DNA of 25,000 nt from Glandiceps talaboti (taxonomy: Eukaryota; Hemichordata; Enteropneusta; Spengelidae). The stretch is from contig NC_135564.1 in NCBI RefSeq assembly GCF_964340395.1, positions 972,501 through 997,500 on the forward strand, written 5' to 3'. The stretch's first letter is position 1, and each line of letters begins with the position of its first letter. The position numbers and the translations under genes are program-made. Below the pieces are notes generated by a model. That model saw nothing but the letters and a program-made list of their open reading frames with translations. It ran no database searches and was not told the origin of the DNA. Positions 10,577 to 20,534 of this stretch are shown here, piece by piece.

Positions 10577-10638
10577 TAATCAGTCAGTCAGTCAGTCAGT
10601 CAGTCAGTCAGTCAGTCAGTCAGTTAGTCAGTCAGCCA

Positions 10639-10681
<43 letters not shown>

Positions 10682-10683
10682 AA
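10462..10683. repeat. Stepwise microsatellite (TCAA)n-(TCAG)n-(TCTG)n-(TCTA)n
   Basis: Four tetranucleotide tracts follow one another, each motif differing from the last by one base. The TCAA part ends near 10576, TCAG near 10638, TCTG near 10669, and TCTA near 10682. Confidence 0.95.
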
Positions 10684-10692
10684 TCGTTTGTT

Positions 10693-10866
<174 letters not shown>

Positions 10867-10874
10867 AATGTGAA

Positions 10875-10959
10875 GTTAACCAACTATTACTCCGTTCAAA
10901 ACTAAAACGTTAACCAATTATTATTTAGTTTAAGAACACGTACGATTCAAGTTAACCAA
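10875..10959. repeat. Three spaced GTTAACCAA words
   Basis: GTTAACCAA occurs at 10875, 10909 and 10951. The first two lie in a decayed 34-bp tandem duplication with matching GTTCAAAACTAAAAC and GTTTAAGAACAC ends. They could be sites for a factor or just duplication remnants. Confidence 0.45.
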
Positions 10960-12341
10960 TCAACTTTTGAATAACCATGGTCTTGTATTGAGGTCAAAGT
11001 GACAATTCGGTTTGAGGTTTACCAAATTGATATATTCTCTTCAGTTTACTACGGAGTGTGTTCAACTTAATTTTATAACATAGAAAAGATTACTCTATGC
11101 AAATTGTATTCATGACTGATTCATTTTAGTATAGATGGAATTACGGAGTGATGGCAGCAATGATGTCATATGAGACCCAGAGATCTTATAATGTTTATAT
11201 CTTCGGGATATCTTCTTTCTTGAAATTCAATTAAACTGTATTATGTTAGTGTATACGTCTGTTCTGATTGTTCTATCCAAGGAAAATGTGATCATATTGC
11301 GTTACGTTCGGTCTAAATGATATTATAGTTACCGTTCATGTATAACCAGGAAGGATTTCACAGGAATTTGTTAAATTACAAACAGGAAACGTCTAACACA
11401 TACACACAACAAAACAGTAATATCGTTTTATCCTTGTGAAGAAACATTTGGGATATTTTGTACACTTCAACCTACTACTTTTTGAAGTTGCCGTGTAATG
11501 ACGCAGATCTTGTGCGCAGTTCCCGTGTGTAGCATTAAATCTAAATGAGAAATAAAGTGGACAGCACGTTCTAAATTATCGACTGTCTTAAGCAACCACT
11601 AGTCACTAATGGATTTTATGCCCGTATGAAGCTTTAAAGTATTAGAAAGTTATTGTCTTAAAATTCAACGTGAAATGCGTACAGCATAACAGGTGTGACC
11701 TTTGTCCTTAAAGGTTCGTTGATGACGTCATCGTTGGTGGAGTTGAAAGAAACGATCGATATAACAGAACGTTCTCTGGTTGAACGCAGAAAGGAAACAA
11801 AATTAACATTTAGGATAAATAAATGTTGTAACAAGACAGACTTGGAATGAACAAAAGAAGTAAAAGAAACGTAATTGTACTAGAATACGATATCGTTTAC
11901 CATTTTTGTTTATCTTTCGATTTTTTTACGCCTGGATGCTAATTTATCGACAGCTCACCTGTTGCCTATTATCGTGTATTAAGGAGGATAACGAACGTAA
12001 ATCAATAAAAGAGGGTCGTACACAACAAGATCTAGAAAGCCATCGACATGAGGTCTGAAACAGGCGTCATCTGGGTGAATGTGACCATTACCACCGTTCT
12101 GTGTATAAATTTCCAACATTTTCAATGATCGATTGCTTTGAAGGTGTGGCGTCATTATGGAAACCATGTTAACATCCTTAATTTTTAACAGATAATAACA
12201 ATTTCGAGTCTTTAGAGTAAAACTGTAGAGGTATACGGATTATGATACTATTTTTCTTGTTCTGTATATGCCACCCACTGGCACATCCTAGTTTATCCGT
12301 TTACGAAAAAAATATGCTACATTAATGCACACGATGAAGGA
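10960..12341. other. Spacer, no confident gene
   Basis: AT-rich sequence. The one frame with any protein character is on the minus strand, about 12167 to 11979 (62 codons, containing NGGNGHIHPDDACFRPHVDG). I do not recognise it, and it has no supporting splice sites or neighbours. Confidence 0.45.
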
Positions 12342-12582
12342 GTTATTTATTTATTTATTTATTTAATTAATTAATAACTTAATTGTTTGTTTGTTTGTTT
12401 GTTTGTTTGCTGAATATCAAGACACTTGTTGCAACTATAATGTATACTTAATCACCAAATGACAATATATGCAATATTTTTTTTGTATGTATGTATGTAT
12501 GTATGTATGTATGTATGTATGTATGTATGTATGTATGTATGTATGTATGTATGTATGTATGTATGTATGTATGAATGAATGT

Positions 12583-12646
<64 letters not shown>
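12342..12646. repeat. Microsatellite cluster (ATTT)n, (GTTT)n, (GTAT)n, (TC)n
   Basis: ATTT units at 12342-12364, GTTT at about 12384-12409, GTAT at 12484-12573, and TC at 12586-12646, separated by short unique DNA. Open frames here on both strands are artefacts. Confidence 0.93.
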
Positions 12647-12650
<4 letters not shown>

Positions 12651-13868
12651 ACCCGTCTCTCCAAGCCCCTGTTTATCATAGCGCCACTTTCCCCCTGTCT
12701 GGTCAATGTATGATCGACCCTAAATAACGTATAAATGAAAGTAGCGTAATTGTCGCGTGAAAGCAATTTTTGGCGGCACAAACATATTATCGGAGGATAC
12801 CAGTAGTCAGGTGGCAACAGCTTGAAGCAATTTCCTATGCAAAGTTCACACTACTCAATGATGACGTCAGAATAGAATTAATGGTTTATATGTCAATTTT
12901 CAACTAACTATGTAAACTTCTAGAGCCATCACAAATACAAACGAATCACCAAAATTGTGACGACAAATTCAGCGATGTGAGTCATTTCAGTAAATAGCAC
13001 TTTTGAGGACAAATACCTTAATTTAGTGAAAGAATATTGTGAATGCGGATGAAACAAAGAATTCAAGCATGAGTCATGTGTACGTCTACAAAATCAAACA
13101 GAGAAAATTAGACTATTTTTTAAAAATCGTTTTTAGTACATAAATCTCTGAGTCATACAGTAATTTTGCGAAAACTCTCGAACAAAAACGTTTCCTCAAA
13201 TTTCCTTAGATGTATGGTATAGTATGATTTTGACGAGCGATTTTATAGATGACTCAATATAATGAGAGATTAAGTCTATTTTTCACATCCGTAATTGTTG
13301 AAATCTGTCAAAATAATTTCCCTCTTCAAAAACTCTAGAGGGTAATCAGGAAAAGAACTGGAGTTTTCAGGAAATTACAAGTGAAAGTCGATGTCAGGAG
13401 CTTAAGATATCACGTTGGTAACATGAATCACTTGTTTAGGTCTTCGTTATCCAACGGGTCGGAATGCGCGCGTTTTTCATCGACGATAAAAGTGTACTAT
13501 CATATGAAGCATGTTGTTATTTTTCTTCTTTTTGTATTTTATTTCCAGGATGGGAGCAAGTCCCATTTAAAACAGTACAAGTACAACTCGTATAGGTAAA
13601 TCTACTAACAGTGAGTAAACATAAAACAATATAAGCAAATAACAGATCTATAACCAATTATAAAAAAAACCAACGAGCCCTCTGAAAATACCTAAACTAA
13701 AGTCTTCTTCTATCAAGACTTTTTATATCTGCTTAGATATTAAGATTGTTCCCATCAGAAATGGTTAGCTAGCTTATACTAACCACATAGATTTATGGAT
13801 GTCATAATGACGAAATGTGAAAAGTTTACACACAATTCACACATGAACACACTCGAAAGAACACACCA
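12647..13868. other. Spacer, no gene seen
   Basis: AT-rich. The frame at 13381-13599 begins with VDVRSLRYHVG, faintly like the start of a LINE endonuclease domain, but nothing after it supports this. Confidence 0.5.
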
Positions 13869-13907
13869 TACCTACCTATCTACCTGCCTGTCTACCTACC
13901 TTAATAC

Positions 13908-13953
<46 letters not shown>

Positions 13954-14125
13954 ATACACACACATACACACACACACACAAACAAACAGAAACAAACAAA
14001 CAAACAAACACACGCATGCACGCACGCATCCATCCATCCATATATACATACATACACACGCACATACATACATACATACACACACACATACATACATACA
14101 TACATACATACATACATACATACAT

Positions 14126-14156
<31 letters not shown>

Positions 14157-14181
14157 TACATACATACATACATACATACAT

Positions 14182-14215
<34 letters not shown>

Positions 14216-14216
14216 G
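13869..14216. repeat. Complex microsatellite (CCTA), (CA), (CAAA), (CGCA), (CATC), (CATA), (CAGA)
   Basis: About 350 bp of C/A-biased short tandem repeats with gradual motif changes. All long frames across it, on both strands, are repeat artefacts. Confidence 0.95.
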
Positions 14217-14884
14217 CCCAACTAACTTAGCCCTCGCCACCCCCACCCCCTCCACCACTATTTCGTGAAATAGTTAAACCCGAACAGTGTGCAGTACTCG
14301 TTATTCAAATTTGCACCATTCCGAACATGATATCCTGTGTGCTGTCTCCAAAGTAAGGTTCTTTAAAAGAACGAGGGTAATACATTGTCATTTTTAAAAA
14401 GTTGACTAAATTGCTGCCAGAGATATAAAATATATATATTGTTTTATATTGGAACTTGTTCCAAGAAATACACACGCACACCAGTCTGTATAACTTCGTT
14501 TATTCAATATGCACTGTATGATTTCTTGGTGTCATGGCAACCCACATCTGCGATTGTTGTCTTTTGAAATATCATAATCGCTCAGATTCTGGTATAAGTA
14601 TGTTTCTATGACAACGTCTGGAAGAGACAGGAATCACATAAAGATGGTAAACCGATAAATCATAAGACGAACCTTTGTACGGAGTGTTCACAAACTATAT
14701 CGAGAATTATTCATGGATCGAGATTTTAATCCTTTTTTGTCAAATCGTCGATTTTTAAATGTAAGCTCTAGAAACATTTTTGAGCGCTTCATCAGTTTTT
14801 ATTGAAAATGACGCTGTTTATCAAAGTTTGTAACAACACGCAACAATATGCAACAGACAACCGCAACCCTGTCGGGCGAGCAAT
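14217..14884. other. Spacer, no gene seen
   Basis: AT-rich sequence without recognisable coding or repeat content. Confidence 0.5.
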
Positions 14885-14917
14885 ATGCAAATAGGCAACT
14901 CCTGGAGAGGTGACTCA
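14885..14917. promoter_or_regulatory. Octamer and AP-1 consensus sites
   Basis: ATGCAAAT (POU/octamer consensus) is at 14885-14892 and TGACTCA (perfect AP-1 consensus) at 14911-14917. Each is short enough to occur by chance. Their interest lies in being 350-380 bp upstream of the exon-like segment at 15266. Confidence 0.3.
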
Positions 14918-15032
14918 TCGTTGCCAAGGATACGCAATGGCATAGCTACAATGTAGAGTAAAAGGGCTATCCAGGGCAGTTGCATAGAAAAGGCGACATG
15001 ATTTTTATCACTTCATTTTGACTGTATGTCAA

Positions 15033-15092
15033 CCAATTCACATGGTACTAATAGTGCTTATCGTGAACGACGACCAGTTGGCACGGTGCCAA
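15033..15092. promoter_or_regulatory. CCAAT box and full palindromic NFI site
   Basis: CCAAT lies at 15033-15037. At 15078-15092 is TTGGC-N5-GCCAA, the exact full-site consensus for nuclear factor I, inside a 19-nt odd palindrome (15076-15094) with perfect 9-bp arms. The sites lie 170-230 bp upstream of the candidate start codon at 15266. Function is inferred only from the motif match. Confidence 0.4.
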
Positions 15093-15265
15093 CTCTGTCA
15101 ATTTGTCCGCCATCTACCGTATTTCATTCACTTTAGCAGTATGCAGTCTACCGTGTTACTTTACAATAGCAGTTACACAAGCTACACTCCGCTCCTCTAT
15201 GCTATGCTATACTTTACATTCACGTACACAACTGCGCTTACTCAGAGATCAACAAGTACGATAAA

Positions 15266-15398
15266 ATGAGCACGGATAGCGGTATTGAATAGGTCTTCTA
15301 CCAGACGCAGTCACAACTGATTTGGACAACATATTTGCAAAACCTGAAATACCTGATTTGTCAGATGACGAAGTACTTGGAAGCTTTGCTCTGACAAG
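15266..15398 (+). pseudogene. Exon-like segment with frame break, unrecognised protein
   Basis: An ATG in good context (AAAATGAGC) opens MSTDSGIE and then meets TAG at 15290. From 15292, one frame over, reading continues for 35 codons with protein-like, acidic content: LPDAVTTDLDNIFAKPE, then IPDLSDDEVLGSFALTR. It ends at AAG|GTGATT, a plausible 5' splice donor (exon end 15398, phase 2). A one-base indel near 15290 would join the two. Either this is a decayed first coding exon, the real exon begins at a splice acceptor (AG at 15291-15292 or 15304-15305), or the match is chance. I do not recognise the family; no downstream exon was found. Confidence 0.35.
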
Positions 15399-18119
15399 GT
15401 GATTTTCGAATGAAAAAAAATACAGCTACCTCGTTATGGAAACGGAAGGGTAGTTCATGTCGTCAAATTATGTGACTTGGACCGCTGCCAAGTGTTCAAT
15501 TTTTACATCGAAACCTAAAAAATATAATAAAATTGGGTTAAAATGCACTGAATATGTGCGAGTGTGCCGAATATTGACAATTCTTATCGCATATGTAAAC
15601 TGTTCAAAACTATCCCGAGATGATATATATATATGGAGTTACGAGTATGGCGCTGCACTATGGTCTTGGCAATATGCCAATCCCCATGCCAAAAGTTCAA
15701 CTGTTTCTTTCTAGGCCATCTTGTAATATTTGTTAAAACACATATGTAGAGATGATGATAAATCTTTATTTATTTCAGAGTAGTGGCAGCAACTTAATGA
15801 TGTCATTAGTGTCCCACAGCTGTATTTATTGTTGAATTTGATTGTCTGTAGTTGTTATGAAGGGTCGGTGCTGATGCCTTGTCTGAAAGCACTGAATTGT
15901 ATACTATTGTTTTATGTTGTTCCGTGGCCATTGTAGTGACGGCCACGAAGCAATTTACACGGTCATCAGGCCTCGTAAAGTCACCAAAATAAGCTGAGCT
16001 CTGGAAATTTCTCCCCAAGCTCTCCTTGCGTGCTTAGAATGGGATTTCACGAGACTTAGCCTATCTGCATGTGTATTATTCTTTCGTGTTCCTCTTTAAA
16101 CTTCAATGGATGAGAAGTCAGTGTGTTTGACAAGTGAGCTGCCCGTTTCAAAGCCTCCCTTGTTTTGTGTTTTAACTTCGAGTTGAATACGTATTGTACT
16201 ACGAGAAAATGTTGAAAGAAAGGCTGAATTGAAGCTTTCAAACGTCACTTTGCCACAGTTTCACATCGTTCCAATTATCAGTTCTAAGTTGACTCCAAGA
16301 TTTGAGTACGATTGACCTAAAATTTACTTCGCTACTAAATGTGCTCTATTGCGGTCTATGAGAATTTGTTTGTCGGTCTTTCTCTATTTTATAACATGCT
16401 TTTTGGCAACTGTCCAACGTCTCAGGAGAACCCGTTTTATTTTTAGCCTGGCCTGTTCGCCAATCTTCCTTCCACATGCGACGTAAAAAAATGATCTAAT
16501 AACATTATCCCTGCACTTGACCTCAAATGACCTCCATTCCCGATTTGTACAGTGAGGGCGCTAGCCAATATTTCTTGTAAATTAAAAAAAGTTCAACGAG
16601 TCAGCTTGCAGTTTAAACGTGTGATGTTTTTACTGTTGTATTTGAAACCGTTGGCAACGCACACTAAGGTGAAAGAGAACAATAGAGAACACGTACTTTA
16701 GACCTTAGATGTTCGAGAGACACTTCAGTCCACCAATTCCAGATTCTCCTATAAACCTACTTGAAAAATACGGTTTCGATAATTGTGTGGTTATCTATGT
16801 TTTGAAGTCTCCAACAATCTTTTAAACATCCTTTTATTTACTTGGAGTTTGAATTTTAGTTTTCGTGGTTGGTTTTATTGACGACTGGACGGAGTGGGAC
16901 AAGTACACAGCGTGAGATTACTTGGTCAGTCTGGTCACCGAACTACAACACCTCTGCTCTATAAGGTCTTTCACTTTTCATCGCCATAGAGGGCGACAAC
17001 AAAATCTTACAAAAGAATGACACTGCTTTACTGTCGGCCGCTCTAGTTTTGAACATGTTGAATAAAGTGGGTAGCCGTATATGAATACGTAACAAACTTT
17101 TCAAAACTGGCGTCATCGCACTTTACATTCGAGCCGAAGGTTTCTCTTGAAGGTGAAGGAATCAAGATCACTTGGTGTCACCTCATGTCATGTCACCTCT
17201 GTCAGTTAAAAATAAACCGACTCTACGATGCGTTGGCAGACAACAAACACAAGTATGAATGTTATTTGGCGGTAATTGGTGGAACGTGAGGATGTGAAAA
17301 TTGTTTGCACGAGTGGCCGAAGGACCTAACAACCTGATCTAGGTTCGTCGTCCATACAGGTGAGGTCACAATTTGAAAAAGTAGGAACCGAATTTAAAAA
17401 CGATTTTCGGATTTGTTCGGTATTTATCCAGGCTTCCATTTACAAAGCAACAAAGTGTTTCAACGTTTCGTACTTTGAAATTGTGTGTTAAGGATTTAAA
17501 ACGATTTCTGATTACAAATATATTGAAAAGTCACCCTTTTTCAAAATTACTCTTGTACTTGGAGATAAACAGAAATTAGTATAGTACTTTTTTCTTAAGC
17601 ATAAAATAATAACCGACAACCCCTCCCCCGCGTTTACGTTTAAGTGGTTTACTCCTTCTGTAACATAGTATTTGTGTGGTTAATTAAAGGACTATGTTTC
17701 AACCCCAGGTCATCGCATTTAGTGTTATCTTATCAACAGAACAACAATTATCACATGGTTTTTTTTTTCTTTGGGACCACCTTTTTTGTATAGCTCTAGA
17801 TTTTAATCCCAATCCAAACTGGGTATTTAATTTAATTAGTAGTTTAATTAGTATTTTAATTAGTATGTTAATAGTCTATTTGCATTGATTCCTATACAAG
17901 CCTTTGAATCCTAAAGTAGTGTGACAGTGACAGCGTGATCCCGCCTTTAACTCGGTACATTTCACACTTTCAGTGCAAGATTCGTCAGAAACATATGACA
18001 AGATAATGTTTTATCAAAATATTATCAAATGTAATTACTTCTGAACGAATATGTTGATAAAAATTACAGAATAAGGTGTTATTTTGATATGGTTCGGAAA
18101 TGGTGTTGATAAGTACTAG
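15399..18119. other. Long spacer, no confident gene
   Basis: AT-rich sequence. Minus-strand frames at 15806-16018 and 16056-16241 have mixed residues but no known motif. A small hairpin, CGTGGCC/GGCCACG, is at 15923-15947. GAGGGCG words occur at 16554 and 16990. No acceptor-bounded exon could be linked to the segment at 15266. Confidence 0.45.
17827..17874. repeat. Short AT-rich tandem repeat
   Basis: About four copies of a 12-bp unit around TTTAATTAGTAT. The TAATTA cores match homeodomain sites, but this is expected in such a low-complexity unit. Confidence 0.7.
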
Positions 18120-18190
18120 TTAATGAACTCGAGTTGAGCTATAGTGGACATATTGGTCGATTACACTATAACCTGATTTGAGTTCATTAA
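18120..18190. repeat. Hairpin at left end of copy B
   Basis: Arms 18120-18146 and 18164-18190 (27 nt each, 17-nt spacer) pair at 21 positions. All six mismatches are transitions, and four of them leave G-U pairs in RNA. Copy A has the left arm at 2931-2957 with two differences and no right arm. Confidence 0.8.
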
Positions 18191-18370
18191 ACAACTTACA
18201 CCACGTGTACAGTCATTAATCGCAAGTTTAAAAAACTTATTATTAAAGATAAAATTCATTGGCCCAATATAGTTAAATGCGGCTGAATAACTCCATCCAA
18301 TAGCTGAAACTACACAATGCTTAAGGTTAGAAGATTACGATTTTTGAATACACATGTGTATGTTCACAAA

Positions 18371-18600
18371 TAATAATAATAATAATAATGTTTATTCACC
18401 AATATGATAAAATTAACCTTAAATAGATGTACACATTACATGGCAAAGGTGATGAAGAAATAGCAAAGCTAGTCAAGTTTGTATCCCTAGTGACTAACAG
18501 ACATACGTGTAAATGTACACACATAACATTATAAGTTGCCATAGCAACTATCACAAATAAAAAACATTAGAAAATGACATATCACAACAAACAACAATGA
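18371..18600 (-). other. LINE 3' UTR with polyadenylation signal and ATT tail
   Basis: After the broken endonuclease linker the minus strand runs through a non-coding 3' UTR to AATAAA and (ATT)n. The 3' UTR is what a LINE's own reverse transcriptase recognises, so an element keeping it could in principle be copied by a complete relative. Confidence 0.7.
18535..18548. promoter_or_regulatory. RFX X-box consensus inside the LINE 3' UTR
   Basis: GTTGCCATAGCAAC is a full 14-bp match to the RFX X-box pattern (GTHNYY-AT-RRNAAC), with GTTGC and GCAAC as inverted half sites. It lies in the LINE 3' UTR. Binding is inferred from the motif only. Confidence 0.45.
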
Positions 18601-19456
18601 AAAAGTAAATATATCTGTGAATGAGTTGAAAGCAGAGTCCGTATCAAGATACATTGTACACAGGTTGCCAAGACGCATTTTGCAGATCACTTATAAAAAA
18701 TGACCGTATTTATAAGATCTAAAGTTTCTTGTAAGGACGGGTCTGGTAGTTGACGAATCAATGTCGAAGTTTTCAAAAATAGCAAAAGTAGGAAAACGTT
18801 CCGATATGTCAGTTTGAATAATTCCGGCATGAATTCTGTCTGTACTAAGATTTATATGTATGTGAACAGTTGGTGAATTGCAAGTAACGTGAGTAGGGAC
18901 CAAGATAATCTGCTCAAGGTGTAAACACTGCAATATATAAATTAGTTGGTTACTCTGATTATCCCTACTACAATAATCTACATTAAAATCACCAATTAGT
19001 ATGCATCGACTTTGACTTTATGGAAGTAAAATGTTAGTGAATTCAGGAATATTAGTATTGGGTTTTCGATAAAATAACCCCAACAATAATTCTTTGTTTC
19101 TGGGCGAGTAATTCTAACCATAAACAATCAGAGTGTACTACGGAATAATTTGATGGACATGTGAATATATACACCTGCACCGCTGCCTCTATCAGTATTT
19201 CTGCATTTCAGTTCCAATGAATAGTTATGTAGATTAGCAAGGTGTTGGTTGTCTCGATGCCATACTTCCGATAAACCAATGATTTTCAGGTTTTGTCTGA
19301 TTGTCGTAAAAAAATTTCAAATTATCAAACTTTTTCCTAAGTGATCTACTATGATTTGTTGTATTTAGTGGCAAATTTACTGGTAAACTCTAAAGGTGAC
19401 AGAGTGTAGTTTTCAATATTGAAAGTATGAATGTCTTCTTCGTATTCAGTGTCCAT
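18601..19456 (-). pseudogene. LINE ORF2 fragment: AP-like endonuclease domain, inactivated
   Basis: ORF2 begins at an ATG at 19456 (MDTEYEEDIHT...). In order, with frame changes between blocks, I can read: SLRKKFDNLKFF, the IIGLSEVWHRDN block (equivalent of the conserved Glu of the endonuclease), DRGSGAGVYIH, RIIVGV, YRKPNTN, and CILIGDFNVDY (GDFN at 18982-18993). The last block is TDISERFPTF, where the family normally has SDHxP. That change removes the catalytic His. Lesions include an in-frame TAA before the SQSRC block, at least three one-base frameshifts, and a stop after KYGHFL. A linker resembling SDLQNASWQPVYN follows near 18680 and then the reading is lost; the reverse transcriptase domain is absent. 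Confidence 0.85.
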
Positions 19457-19503
19457 TATTTATCATTGTTTAGTTAGCAAGCTAATTTATCACACAACAG
19501 ATC

Positions 19504-19912
19504 CTACTGAATTTTTCTGATGTCATCTTCAACCCTGATAATAACTGGGTCGTCACTTTAGTCTTTTCTTACATATATTCTACCATTCTTTGTCCACATA
19601 TACTTGTACTTTGATTGCTTTCTGGCCTTGTTAACCATAGAAAGTAGATCCCGCGACGCTTTACATAGATTTTCGTTGATGAAGACGTAGTTGGCTTGGT
19701 TAAACCCAATGTCTTTGGTTGTGATGTTTTTTTAGTTTGCGACGATTCTCGTAGATGACATTTCTCTGTTTTCGTGATGTGAATCGTACAATTATAGGTC
19801 TAGGTCTTGGACGGCTATCATGGTGTGAAGTCTGAATGTTTCCAAGACGATTCAGTTATGGGAGAGTGTACTTTCTGTAAAGCCGACAAAACGTCTCGTT
19901 TTTCACTTTGTG
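19504..19912 (-). pseudogene. LINE ORF1 fragment, C-terminal part
   Basis: Minus-strand blocks RLGN, SRPRPRPIIVRFTSRKQRN and VIYENRRKLK match the RNA-recognition-like core of LINE ORF1 proteins. After a frame change come DIGFNQANYVFINENLCK and YKYMWTKNGRIYVRKD, the usual C-terminal domain of such ORF1 proteins, then a premature TAA, SDDPVIIRVEDDIRKIQ and the natural-looking stop at 19504-19506. ORF2 starts about 48 bp further on. ORF1p is an RNA-binding chaperone of the LINE ribonucleoprotein. This copy is 5'-truncated near 19912. Confidence 0.82.
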
Positions 19913-19991
19913 AAATTGGCCAATTGGATTTGAGGACGTGCTCCCAAATCAGCACGTCATTGTGAGAAACAGGCCAGTGATTGGCCAATTC
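19910..19991. promoter_or_regulatory. Paired inverted CCAAT palindromes conserved in copies A and B
   Basis: ATTGGCCAATT-type palindromes occur twice about 60 bp apart in B (near 19916 and 19979). The equivalents in A are near 3136 (decayed, TTAGCCAATCGG) and 3198. The second is part of the 24-nt exact A/B match. NF-Y binding is an inference. Confidence 0.35.
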
Positions 19992-20139
19992 TTTTCAGCC
20001 ACCTGGCACTTGTGCAACTAGTGGTTCCATCAGTTTCTTCATTCTGGGCTTTCATTTGGTGTGAGAGGACAGTTATGTCCTGGGAACTGTACGTTGTGGG
20101 GCGTTTGCAGATAGTAGTCTAGTTTGGCTTCTCCATGAT

Positions 20140-20427
20140 TTCGGTAACAGTCTGGTGAGTAAAATATAATCCTCGTGTCCTCTAAATTATTACTTAACTT
20201 TCTAATTGTCCACAAGACTTGAAACTGGCTGTGTGTGATTATACTGACCAGTGGGTTATCAATATCGCCCCTCTGTTAGTCTGCTTGTTAGCCAAGGCCT
20301 TTTTCTACAGTGCAGTCGCACCATTACTATTCGGTAACAGACTGGTGAGTCCACAATAATTGAGACCGACTCTGCGTGCCTCAAAATCTTACGTGATTTC
20401 CTTGTTAGCCACGGTCTTTTTTCTACG
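20140..20427. repeat. Internal tandem duplication within copy B
   Basis: TTCGGTAACAG followed by CTGGTGAGT after one base occurs at 20141-20160 and again at 20330-20350, a period of about 190 bp. CTTGTTAGCCA follows in both (20284 and 20401). The second unit is shorter. Copy A has a single version at 3411-3430. Confidence 0.75.
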
Positions 20428-20534
20428 TCAGTTCATTAACAACCAGTGCATTCGTAGTGAATGTGCCGAATGCTTCAAAATCTACATCGTACTCTGCTAA
20501 AACGTTCTCCCTATTTATCAACTTTATCAAACTA

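Larger units (their letters stand above)
18371..19912 (-). mobile_element. LINE retrotransposon, 5'-truncated and internally deleted
   Basis: Read on the minus strand, this is an L2/CR1-like non-LTR retrotransposon in 5' to 3' order: C-terminal part of ORF1, start of ORF2 with an AP-type endonuclease domain, the linker after the endonuclease, then directly the 3' UTR. The element ends with AATAAA, then CATTATTATT repeats (ATT tail at 18371-18389), the short-repeat tail usual for this group. The whole reverse transcriptase is missing, so the piece cannot encode its own movement. Copy A lacks the insert: TGGTCACAAATTAGCCAAT is uninterrupted there (3124-3142). A target-site duplication is not clear. 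Confidence 0.88.

Noticed and set aside
12452-12817. 121-codon minus-strand frame
   Set aside because: More than half is TC and GTAT repeat translation; the rest has no motif.
13381-13599. LINE endonuclease start (VDVRSLRYHVG)
   Set aside because: The likeness is limited to about ten residues, with no GDFN, YRKPN or other downstream block on that strand.
13795-14268. 157-codon frame over CA/CATA repeats
   Set aside because: Made of HTHTHT and YIHT repeats from the microsatellite; the antisense frames are equally open.
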